Positions 22,115 through 31,485 of a DNA stretch of 64,000 bases are shown piece after piece. How positions within the stretch are numbered: the stretch's first letter is position 1; each line of letters starts with the position of its first letter. The stretch lies in contig JAEVLN010000008.1 of the NCBI GenBank assembly GCA_018350325.1, positions 806,001 to 870,000 on the forward strand. The letters are read 5' to 3'. Position numbers and translations under genes: made by a program. Under the pieces are notes generated by a model that had not been told where the DNA came from, searched no databases, and worked only from the letters and a program-made list of their open reading frames with translations. The DNA is from Globodera rostochiensis (taxonomy: Eukaryota > Nematoda > Chromadorea > Rhabditida > Heteroderidae).

Positions 22115-24373
22115 CGGTTCAGTGCCCACGGTTCAGTGCCGGACGGTTCAGTGCCGCACGGTTCAGTGTAGAGTGCGGCGCGGGATTGATCCCGCGCGGG
22201 ATTTTGCGGGATCCCGCGCCGCAATCCCGCATTTTTTGCGATTTGCGGGATTTGCGGGATTAATCCCGCAAATCCGATCCCGCACGAGATTTTGATTTGT
22301 AATCCCGCAGCGGGATCCGCAATTTAGGTGCGGGATTTGCGGGATTGGAAATTGTTAGTGATAATGCTAGTTTATTCAAAATTAGCATTGACGTTTTGCC
22401 AAATCTTTCAATTTAAAAAGACTCGATGCTCACAAATTACACAAGTGGAGTATCATAAGAAAAGAATTTTTAATAACAAATGCAAATTTCGTCTGGTGTA
22501 GTGGTGAGTGGTGTAGGTCGAAAGTGTTGGGGGTGGATGTTCAACTCCCGACTGTGCAAATTGCATTTTATTTTCTTTTGATGAGGATTTGTGTGGAGAA
22601 AACAATTTCTTAAATTTTTATGATTTTTAAAAAGTTTTTGGGCGGCTTTTTACAACTTTTTGGAATTTCCATTTTTTGGTTGGACGAACTTACAAAACCA
22701 TAGGGGATCTTCATTTTACCTATAAAAGTGGTAAATAAATGGAGTCAAAAATTCAAAAATAGCCGTATTTGGTTGCAAATCTCTTAACAAATTGAGTCAA
22801 AAATTCCAAAAATTTTCCCCGGCGGCGCCTATCGGCACCGCCGACCCCTTCCTCAGCCCCAGCAGCAGAAGTGAAGCCAGAATTCTCAAAAAATTTGATG
22901 CTGAGGCAATCGAAGTTGAAGACAATGAGGAAGATATTTTTGAATAATAAAAAAAAAATTTGTTCAAAAATCCCGGTCCCGGCCCTAGTTACAAGTAGTC
23001 TTGGATAAATAAGAGCTTCAATGAAACAAACTGAACAATTCGGTCCAGTTTGAAAAATTTTTGAATTTTTTGGTAAAATTAAAAAATCCCGCAATCCCGC
23101 GCGGGATCCCGCAAATTTAAAATGCGGGATTTGCGGGATTAATCCCGCAAATCCGATCCCGCACGAGATTTTGATTTGTAATCCCGCAGCGGGATCCGCA
23201 AATCCGATTTTGCCGCACTCTAGTTCAGTGCCGCACGGTTCAGAGCCGGCACGGTTCAGTGCCGTACGGTTCAGAGCCGGCACGGTTCAGTGCCGTACGG
23301 TTCAGTGCCCACGGTTCAGTGCCCATTATAAATGCGACGTTTCAGTGCCAAGATTTTTTTCCTCCGAAAAAGTAGGTATCTCTTACAACGAAATATTTTA
23401 AATTCCGGATCTAAGCCGTGCAGAGCTTAGGGGTTCATCTCAGGGTGGCTTAGGCCTAAGCCTAACGAACCCCAAGCCAGGGTGGCTTAGGCCTAAGCCT
23501 AACGAACTTTTGACAAAAAGGTCACCTTATGGTTTTTCAAAATTAGAGTTGGTTCAAAAACCGGTTTAAAGGTCGAGTCCGCTAAAATTTTGCTTGTTCC
23601 ATCGTTTTCAGCACCTAAGAAAACCTATAAACAGGTTTTGGGTGATTAATGGTAAAAAAAAAATAAAAAATCATAGATTTTAAAAATCTTAGATGTTGTC
23701 AGATTGTAAATCTTTATTTTTTTTGCATGAAATGAAGTTTTTTAACCATATTTCTGGACTCCAACAATTTTTCTCAACAATTCAGGGTTTAAAATGCAGC
23801 TTTTCCCATTTCGGAAATTTTCCGATTTTCGATTTTCAAAAATGCGTTTTTTTTGCGAATTCTAACCAAAATTTTGAGAATGTGGCTATTTTTTAAGTAG
23901 GAATGGGAGGAGTCCGGTGATGCCGATAGGCGCCACCGGGAAAATTTTTTTTGAATATTAAACAATATTTGTTAAGAAAATTGGTCCAAAAATTACGCCA
24001 AACCTTCACAATTCTTCGAGAAACTTTCCCGAAACCCGAAAATAAGGACAAAACAAGGATGGAGGTCTCAAATAAGGACAAATCTTACAAATAAGGACAA
24101 ATGGCACTCCTGTTCTAGTGGTATTCAGGGGCGTAGAATCCAAATCTAACTTTTTTGTTCTAAGTTTATGCTTTTTTTGAATGATTTTGAGGCCAAAATT
24201 GATTTTTGAAAATCTTGGCACTGAAACGTCGCATTTATAATGGGCACTGAACCGTGGGCACTGAACCGTACGGCACTGAACCGTGCCGGCTCTGAACCGT
24301 GCGGCACTAAACCGTGCGGCACTAAACCGTGCGGCACTGAACCGTCCGGCACTGAACCGTGGGCACTGAACCG
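22115..24373. mobile_element. Inverted-repeat element with (AC)GGTTCAGTGCC arrays
   Basis: The left end has repeated CGGTTCAGTGCC units (22115-22168 and, after an insertion, 23231-23345). The right end (24215-24373) has the inverse GGCACTGAACCG array, including matching ATTATAAATGCGACGTTTCA and inverse phrases. Removing the nested hAT-like element leaves ~1.2 kb. The interior includes GCTTAGGCCTAAGCCTAAC and AATAAGGACAAA repeats and the motif GATGCCGATAGGCGCCACCG. No coding capacity. Confidence 0.8.
22169..23222. mobile_element. hAT-like element nested in the GGTTCAGTGCC array
   Basis: Ends TAGAGTGCGGC and GCCGCACTCTA are inverted repeats, flanked by a perfect 8-bp duplication GTTCAGTG (22161-22168 and 23223-23230), which is itself part of the host array. 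Subterminal arrays of GCGGGATTTGCGGGATTAAT and inverse occupy both ends (22180-22345 and 23088-23205). The ~1.05-kb element has no transposase; a short stretch near 22860-22945 (AIEVEDNEEDIFE-like) could be a scrap of one. Confidence 0.9.
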
Positions 24374-26954
24374 ATGTGTACCGAAAAATAGACATTTTCA
24401 CAGGTTTTAAACCTATATTCTTTGTTTAAGTCGAATCGGCTAGCTTTTGACTTTGTAAGCTTCTACTCATTGCATGCTTTCGAATGATACAAAGTAGTTT
24501 ATTAAGAATTTTAATAACGGTTGAAAAACTCGAAAAACCAGGATTCAAAGAAGGGCCAAGCCGAAATCTCAACTAATAATTTATAAACGAAACACCGGGA
24601 TCCGGATTATGGGCAAATCCCGGATGTCTGCTTGTCCGCTTTGTATGTAAAATGGAAATTGTACGGAATTTAGGCGAGCAGTTCACGTCCAATACGCATC
24701 ATTTTAGTCTCGTCCCAACACGGACCACAATAGAAAATTACCACTCCCTGGAATAGAATCCAATCAAAACTGATCCAACAATTAATTTGCAAGCGATCAC
24801 AATTCAGTTCACAAAAATCATTAAGCCTAAAAGCCAGGCATGTGATTTAGGTAGTTACCTTTGTTTTATCATCGGCTCGATGATTATCGTATGCGGTGGA
24901 TACTTTCATGCTGTTGATGCCTTCCAACCTGCCAGCACTAAAGTTATTGGACTTGAAGAAATATCCAAATCGGATAAAATCAAATAAGGCAAAAGTTGGA
25001 GATTCTTTTCGGTTAAGAAGCAACAAATAAAAAAACTTTTTTTTTCAAAAGTTAGTAAATAGGTGTTTCTAGGGGTATTCGGGGTCGTAGAGCCCAAATG
25101 TAACTTCCATTTCGACGAATTCAAACCCCTAACCCGAACTCGCACAATTTTTCAAAAAAATTTTTTTCGCATTTTTTCATTACATTTTATTTTTGATTTG
25201 CACCAGGGCTCGCAGATGCAAATTTTCAAAAGCCTCACTTGGCAAGCAAAAAAACTTCTTTTATGACCAAAAACCTCATTTTGCTTCTTTTGACTCAATT
25301 TGTTAACAGATTTGCAACTAAATTTGCAAAAATGTGATGCTTTTTTGCCTTAAAAAAAATTGAAAATGAGTTTTTTTAAGAAGATTCCCAATTATTTTAA
25401 TGAAAAAGTTGAAGAACATTACGCCAAATATTCAAAATTAATAGAAATTTTCGATTTTATTAGGGAAATTCGCAAAAAGCCTCAAAAAACCTCATCAAAC
25501 TCCAAAAAGCCACAAAATGAGGCTAAACCTCATTTTAAAAATTTAGCCTCATTGGATTATCAAAAAGCCACAAAATGAGGCTAAAACCTCAGATCTGCGA
25601 GCCCTGGTTTTAACTGATCACTAAAGACCCGAGTCTATTATTGTTCAACCCCCGTCTAAAGGAGTATATTATTAGAGGGGTTTATTATTTGCCAACCCTC
25701 CTCCAAGGGTCTTTTATTAGAGAGGGGGGCCTACTAATTGAGGGGGGGCTATTATTGCTTCTCGAAGTTGAATTTGGCCATTTGGAGCGCATTTTTTTCA
25801 AACAGAAAAGGCATTTCGCTCACTTCCGACGGCTTTTTGTTTGTGTTGGTGTACGCCGACATATGTTCCATTATTTTTTTCAAATGCAAATGAAAACTAT
25901 TACCAATTCACAGGCACAATGAAATTGAAAAAATATTTGACAGAAATTTGACAGAGCATAAATTTTAAAAGTTGTTGTTTTCATCTAACAATGATGGATC
26001 GCGTCCAATGCAAATTCACAATCAAAAAAATTTATGTCGGTAATGCGCCCAACGGCCAGCATTCGTCTCTTCCCAACTGTGCAATAATCGGCCAAGTCTT
26101 AAAAATATCGATTATTAAGAAGGGAGGTGCCAATCAATAGGCACCGCTCAAGTTGTGGGCCCAAATTTTAACGGATTTTGGGCTCGAAATTTTTGAGGAA
26201 ATCGATCAGATTCTGTCACTGACATCAGCGTGTGCAGGGCATCTGCACGCTCATCCGTCCGATCAGCATCACTATTTCACCAGTTGCGGGGGGGGGGGGG
26301 GGGGGGGGGGGGGGGGAGGGGAGGCCGAGTCACGCAAGTGCTCGGCGCGCCACAGCCAGATTGCCGAGACATTTACTTTTTTTAGAACAAAAAAAATTCC
26401 AAAATTTTCTTATTTCGTACGCTTAACACTGAAAAAAAAACAATAAAATTTTTCACAGGGCTAGGCTGCTAGACTAAAAAAAAATTCAGTCCAGTGATAT
26501 GGTTCTTTTGTGTTATGTGTCAACAATTAAATAATTAAAGTGATTAAAAACGATAAATAAAAAGGGATTTTTTTTTTGTTGCTTTTTTGCCATTATAAAT
26601 CGTCGAAATGTCGATGAATTCGGTTAAATTTTGCAGAACATTGCTGAATTCATTCTACCTAACTGATATTCCTTAGTCGGCACAATGCAAATCAAAAATA
26701 AAATTTAATGAAAAAATGCAATAAAAAAAAATTCGAAACATTGTTCGAATTCACGTTCGGAGTTGGTCGAAATGGAAGTCCGATTCGGAACCTCTAGAAA
26801 TACATTTTTATCAACTTTGAAACAAAAAACTTTTTATGTTGACAAATAACACAATAACCCAAACCCCGCACTAGTTACTGGCCTAATTAGTGAGGAAGCA
26901 AGCATCCTCCACCAAAAAAATGGAAACATTCTATAATAAATCTAAAGAAAAATT
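24374..26954. other. Non-coding region around the CCAGGGCTCG element
   Basis: No supported gene. The open frame at 24787-24987 has no clear exon boundaries. 25630-25760 holds TATTATTAGAGGGG-like phrases resembling a decayed copy of the CCGTATATACTGTT MITE. An uninterrupted run of about 30 G at 26288-26317 is followed by AGGGGAGG. AT-rich sequence continues to 26950. Confidence 0.4.
25203..25607. mobile_element. Small inverted-repeat element CCAGGGCTCGCAGAT
   Basis: Termini CCAGGGCTCGCAGAT and ATCTGCGAGCCCTGG are perfect inverses 405 bp apart. The interior is an AT-rich array of GCCTCA/TGAGGC words. The CAGGGCTCG tip resembles hAT ends, but the candidate 8-bp flanks (ATTTGCAC and GTTTTAAC) match at only five positions, so hAT membership is inference. 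Confidence 0.75.
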
Positions 26955-27193
26955 TCAGGAATTCTCCGTTGTTTTTCTATCTGCAGCCACCGACCGATAG
27001 TTGAGCACAATTTTGCGACTGTTCTCCAATTCACTGCCGCTCGCCAACACATTGAGCGGATTGACAACGGCGAAAGAGTGTCGCGCACGGCTACTGAAGG
27101 TGGACTGATTGATCAAGGTGTCTTTGAAATATCAGGCTTCATCATCAAATGATTGACCAACGCATGATCGGACGCGTGCTCATTGGGCTTCAT
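26955..27193 (-). pseudogene. sfxn: Sideroflexin N-terminal fragment (frameshifted, truncated)
   Basis: The minus strand reads MKPNEHASDHALVNHL then MKPDISKTP, then after a one-base frame change [20 protein letters not shown] and [15 protein letters not shown]. The second part matches the sideroflexin N-terminus (family pattern W-DQSTF-GRA-HFF...NP-N-L-S...LE-SRKIV-YR). Sideroflexins are ~320-residue multi-pass carriers of the inner mitochondrial membrane that move serine and related metabolites. Homology stops about 50 residues in and a stop follows at ~26955; no further exon is seen downstream. Frameshift plus truncation indicates a pseudogene scrap. A GT at ~26990 could be a donor, so a damaged first exon of a larger gene is not excluded. 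Confidence 0.65.
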
Positions 27194-27880
27194 CTGCAGA
27201 CAAAAAAAAAACATTTGTTTTGAAAATAAAACTTTAAAAAATTAGAAGAGTGCGTACGAGGTAGGACATTTTTGGGTTTTTGGAATGCCGGATTCTGGAC
27301 ATTCTTTTTGGCATCCGATTACATCCCTGGTGCGTGGCATACGAGAAGTAAAAGGACACCAACAAAACAATGATACAACAACGGTTAATATAATCCTGGA
27401 CATTTAGACACAACGGGAAATATGTACATGGCGCGGAAACTTTTTCTGAGCTTAAGGGAGGCCACAAAACAAATTGTAAGTGCTAAGGAGAAGAAATAAA
27501 AATTCGGGCACTTGTGAGCCTTCGGCAACTAATGAATGTCAAACCACTGTGCGTGCATTTGTAGTGCAGCAGCACTCTGTTCAAATCTTGATCAGGGCAC
27601 GCAGATTTTTGGGATCGAGAACCCACTAAACCCGGTTCCGAACCCAAAAATGGTCGGTCGGAATCCCGATAATCATAAAGATTTTTTCCGAGATGTGAGA
27701 TTAGAGGTTAATGATCAAACCCGCCGGGTTAAAGAATGCTCGGTCGGGATCCTGGCCAAATCCCGATAAAATGATCAGGACCAGCCAGCAATTTTTCACA
27801 TTCTACAAATCTAAAAACAAGAAAGAAATGTAATCAGACGGTTATTGATTGGGTACAAAGTTTCGAGTAGACAAAGGACT

Positions 27881-28041
27881 TGAGGACCGATTGAGATTAA
27901 ATCGAGAATCTCGTATCTCTCGAAAAAATTTGTTCAATCGAGATTTTGATTGAGAATTCCGAAAAAATCTCGTCAAGATTTTCCGAGATTACGATGGAGA
28001 GAGATTTTCCGAGATTACGATGGAGAATCTCGATAGGTCCT
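27881..28041. repeat. Small foldback rich in GAGATT/AATCTCG
   Basis: AGGACCGATTGAGATT at the left is inverted as AATCTCGATAGGTCCT at the right. Inside, TTTTCCGAGATTACGATGGA is tandemly duplicated. Probably a tiny MITE; no target duplication resolved. Confidence 0.45.
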
Positions 28042-28189
28042 TTCTAAAGTTTCGAGTAACAAAAATGATTGTTCAGAGCAGATCACACGACGGAGAACAC
28101 CCAACCACCAACCCCACCATTAAGATCCCAAAATATTTGACAAATTGTCAGATCACCAATGTGCAGCAGCAGCAGCAGGCAATACCACC

Positions 28190-28362
28190 ACTGCAGCTCC
28201 AGGTGCGGTTTGATTAGTTTGGCGCCAGCTTGTTGGTTGCCGCGTAGCCGCTGCCGCCCCCGTTACAGTCAAATGTCCGGCACGGTCAACCGCTTGCAGC
28301 TCAACGGGTCTACCATGTCCTTGCGAATGACGTCCATGCACTGGCAGCTGACGACGCAATTT
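28190..28362 (-). pseudogene. nosip: NOSIP C-terminal fragment
   Basis: After a TTTCCATAG acceptor the minus strand reads NCVVSCQCMDVIRKDMVDPL-SCKRLTVPDI then a stop; beyond it, in shifted frames, GGGSGYAATN and AGAKLIKPHLELQ. This follows the C-terminus of NOSIP (nitric oxide synthase-interacting protein, a nuclear U-box-type E3 ligase): family pattern IRKDMVDP-TG-KLT--DII-LQRGGTGFA, then an alternating Lys/Pro tail. At least two frame disruptions make it non-functional. NOSIP-like upstream exons lie ~0.9 and ~2.6 kb away on the same strand, with the middle of the gene absent. Confidence 0.7.
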
Positions 28363-28615
28363 CTATGGAAAACGAAAGGATTTGTCGGGGTTTTTCCTGG
28401 ATTTGATGGCTGTACGCTTTTTATATTCTTCAGAGTAATCAAAAATAATGAGAATGACATTTGCGCCAAAATTTAAATTGTCAAAATTGCAAAAATTCGG
28501 ATAATTTTCGGGAAATGCGATTTCGAACCCCGGACCCGAATCGAAGGTTTTTCGATTTCAAAATTTTTCGGCATCTTTTGGCCTAAAAACATGCTCAAAA
28601 CAATCCAAAAAACGC

Positions 28616-28715
28616 AAAGTTGGCAAAACGTACCGTTGGCAAAATGTAATATTTCGCTGAGTTAGCAAAGCGTAAGCATTTTTGCTGGGTTGGCAAAACG
28701 TCCGAGACGGACGAT
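28616..28715. repeat. TTGGCAAAACGT repeat cluster
   Basis: Four or more variants of TTGGCAAAACGTA separated by TTTTTGCTGGG phrases. It belongs to the same family as the inverted-repeat element at 34738-34973 and a fragment at 32431-32480, and probably derives from one MITE family. Confidence 0.65.
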
Positions 28716-28729
28716 TCCCTAACCCCCGA

Positions 28730-29803
28730 AAAAATTTTTTTTTGCAAATTCGTTAGCCGAACAAAAAAAACGCACCCCCTCACCTAGGGTAAAACTCCAA
28801 CATGTTCACCCTCAACTCGTTCCCCCACCCCCTGACTAGTTCCCTTTACCACAACTTTAAAACAAATTTTTGGTTTCAAAAGTCGATAAAAAGGTCTTTC
28901 TCGGGGCATACCGGGGCCTAGAATCCGATTCTGACCTCTATTTAACGAGTTGACAAGGGGAACGAGTCGTCCTCCGTCCCTCCCCTAGACGCTTTTGTGT
29001 AAAAAAACGACGAACGGCTCTCTGTGCCCAAAAAAATTTTTTTTTACGAATTCTTTGCAAATTTATAAAAATGTGCAATCCCCCCCCCGGGCATGCACAC
29101 ACCGGTTTCTCAATGCGATCAGGGAGGCAAATTTTACCAAAAATGAGTCAAGTTACTCAAAATTTTTCATTTTTACCGAAAAAAAACCTTAAAAATCAAA
29201 AAAAAAATTGTGACGAACCTTTTCTTTTCGTCCTCAGAGCGCCGTTGTTGCTCCCAAATTTTGAGCTTCCGTTTGTACGCCTGTTTCTGGTCCAAAATGT
29301 AGTTGAGAATGGACTCCCGCTCAAAATAAAGCCTTGGAGCGAGTGTCATTGCCATTCAACAATTTGTTACAAAGTTTATATTTGTTTTTGGTGATTAAAA
29401 TGCTAACAATAAATAACAATGGAAAATGTCAAATTCCCTCTGTAAAAAAGTAATTACAAAAAAGTGTTCGCATATTTATTTGCACAATAAAAAAAAATGA
29501 GTTTTTTACAGCAAAGCAATGAAAAATTCCTTTCCTCAATCCCAAAATCTGAGAAAAATGACAACAATAATAAAAACAATAGAAACAAATTCATAAAATG
29601 CATTGGCGAATTTTTTCAAAAAGGCAATTTTTTTCATTGAACCGAACTAACCACATTATACTCAAACATTTTCAATTCCTCTCATTCCACTGTCTCAATG
29701 TTGAGCAGAAAGTCTGCGGTTGGCTTGTCCGGAATCGCCTCGTTCGGCATCAAACAGACCTGTGGGCAACAAATACTCCGTACAAAAATTTTATGAAATA
29801 TTC
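28730..29803. repeat. Segmental duplication, copy 1
   Basis: The sequence is nearly identical in the same orientation to 30665-31485, from the poly-T/TTCGTTAG...AACGCACCCCCTC start to TTTTATGAAATAT at 29803. Copy 1 has ~200 extra bp at 28790-28995 containing inverted CTCGTTCCCC/GGGGAACGAG, which looks like a later insertion. The duplication carries one NOSIP exon and the last endonuclease G exon. Confidence 0.9.
29219..29332 (-). pseudogene. nosip: NOSIP N-terminal exon, copy 1
   Basis: The minus strand reads LYFERESILNYILDQKQAYK then RKLKIWEQQRRSEDEKKR, matching the NOSIP region after the N-terminal U-box half (family pattern GYLYEREAILEYILHQKKEI). The frame is intact, with a CCAAG acceptor and a GTTCGT donor. 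No first exon or central exons are found around it, so it is a gene remnant. An identical exon lies at 30904-31017 in the second copy of the duplication. Confidence 0.75.
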
Positions 29804-30571
29804 CCCCCCCCCAAATAAAACGCTTTTTTCTCAAACAACAAAAAGAAGAAAAATGCGTTGATATTTTTGCAGTTTTTGTGCCATACATTTGTTTTAACTA
29901 AAAAAAAAGTAGGTAGTGCGGTCGGCCGCTACTGAACTTACATTTTAGAAACTGAAATTTTGTACCCCGATTGTTTAAAAGCTTACGTGGTTCTGCACGC
30001 TCTATTCCAAATTCCAAAAAAACAAAACTTTTCAAAATTTTCCAAAAAAAACTTTCTAAAATAAAAAAAATTAAATTAAACGTAAAGCATAAAAGTATCG
30101 TCAAAATTTCACCTCCAGCTCGAACTTGTCCGCAGTCTTCTCGATGAGCACAGCCTTTCACGGAAAATAAAATGAATTAATATGCGAGGAACCGGTGTGC
30201 CATGCCAAAAACACCTTGAAGAAATGAGTCGGCACCGTCACTCTGCTGTTGCCGATGAGCTATAAGTTTGATATAAGAAATGATTTTCCGTGGGTTCCGA
30301 AGCAGTAAAATTAAAAATTTTATTAAAAAAAAACAAAGAACCAGAACCTTCAAAAAACGACTAAAAACTGGCTCAATACAAAGAATTCTTGACCCAATCG
30401 ATTGAAATCGGAGATGTGCGATGCTTTCTACCTTATATTTGACACACAAAGCCACGTCCGGCTCCAGTTTCAGCAAGTACAGCAGTCCCTGCACATGTGC
30501 GTGTTCATGTTTTTGTGTGGCGTCCGCCGCACGTGCTTCTCCAAATCGTACCATTTGTCCTCATTGAAGCT
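29682..30571 (-). pseudogene. endog: Endonuclease G 3' half (frameshifted)
   Basis: Four minus-strand exons fit the C-terminal half of endonuclease G, a mitochondrial DNA/RNA nuclease of the beta-beta-alpha-metal family. 30571-30432 reads SFNEDKWYDLEKHVRRTPHK...YLLKLEPDVALCVKYK. 30259-30215 reads IGNSRVTVPTHFFK. 30154-30113 reads AVLIEKTADKFELE. 29759-29682 reads VCLMPNEAIPDKPTADFLL and ends at a stop. The family pattern here is FN--W--LE, VKY-VIG---VAVPTHFFKV, YVMPN--IPD. The first exon has a one-base deletion after CACATGTGCA and Pro-to-Leu changes. The upstream part with the catalytic DRGH motif is absent. It is therefore a decayed partial gene. Confidence 0.8.
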
Positions 30572-30664
30572 CTAAAAATTTCACAAAAATTTTCATACAC
30601 CGCCAATATAACCAACCAATTTTGGAGTGACTGTTAAAATTTTACGGCATTTTTTTCTGTTAAA

Positions 30665-31485
30665 CGAAAAAAAACTTTTTTTTTTTTTTGCAATTCGTTA
30701 GAACAAAAACGCACCCCCTCCCCTAGATTTGTAAAAAAACGAACGGCTCTCTGTGCCCAAAAAAAATTTTTTTGCGAATTCTTTGCAAATTTAAAAAAAT
30801 GTGCAACCCCCCCCCCCCGGGCATGCATGAGTCAAGTTAATCAAAATTTTTCATTTTTACAAAAAAAAAACCTTAAAAATCAAAAAAAAAAATTGTGACG
30901 AACCTTTTCTTTTCGTCCTCAGTGCGCCGTTGTTGCTCCCAAATTTTGAGCTTCCGTTTGTACGCCTGTTTCTGGTCCAAAATGTAGTTGAGAATGGACT
31001 CCCGCTCAAAATAAAGCCTTGGAGCGAGTGTCATTGCCATTCAACAATTTGTTACAAAGTTTATATTTGTTTTTGGTGATTAAAATGCTAACAATAAATA
31101 ACAATGGAAAATGTCAAATTCCCTCTGTAAAAAAGTAATTACAAAAAAGTGTTCGCATATTTATTTGCACAATAAAAAAAAATGAGTTTTTTACAGCAAA
31201 GCAATGAAAAATTCCTTTCCTCAATCCCAAAATCTGAGAAAAATGACAACAATAATAAAAACAATAGAAACAAATTCATAAAATGCAATGGCGAATTTTT
31301 CGAAAAGGCAATTTTTTTCAATGAACCGAACTAACCACATTATACTCAAACATTTTCAATTCCTCTCATTCCACTGTCTCAATGTTGAGCAGAAAGTCTG
31401 CGGTTGGCTTGTCCGGAATCGCCTCGTTCGGCATCAAACAGACCTGTGGGCAACAAATACTCCGTACAAAAATTTTATGAAATAT
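30665..31485. repeat. Segmental duplication, copy 2
   Basis: Direct copy of 28730-29803 lacking the ~200-bp insertion. Its right edge (GAAATAT at ~31485) falls inside the last exon of the Fic gene, fusing that frame to the duplicated endonuclease G exon. Confidence 0.9.
30904..31017 (-). pseudogene. nosip: NOSIP N-terminal exon, copy 2
   Basis: Duplicate of the exon at 29219-29332, with the same LYFERESILNYILDQKQAYK frame and splice sites. The coding part differs by about one base (GAGGACGAAAAG against CTGAGGACGAAAAG context), so the duplication is recent. It is isolated from any other NOSIP exon. Confidence 0.75.

Noticed and set aside
24787..24987. ORF with a hydrophobic stretch (SYLCFIIGSMIIVCGGYF) considered as a membrane protein
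   Set aside because: Starts at TTG, lacks a clear acceptor or donor and lies in transposon-derived DNA.
29682..29861. C-terminal exon VCLMPNEAIPDKP considered as an original Fic exon
   Set aside because: It follows the endonuclease G exons on the same strand with matching phase and resembles that family; the Fic association exists only in the duplicated copy.
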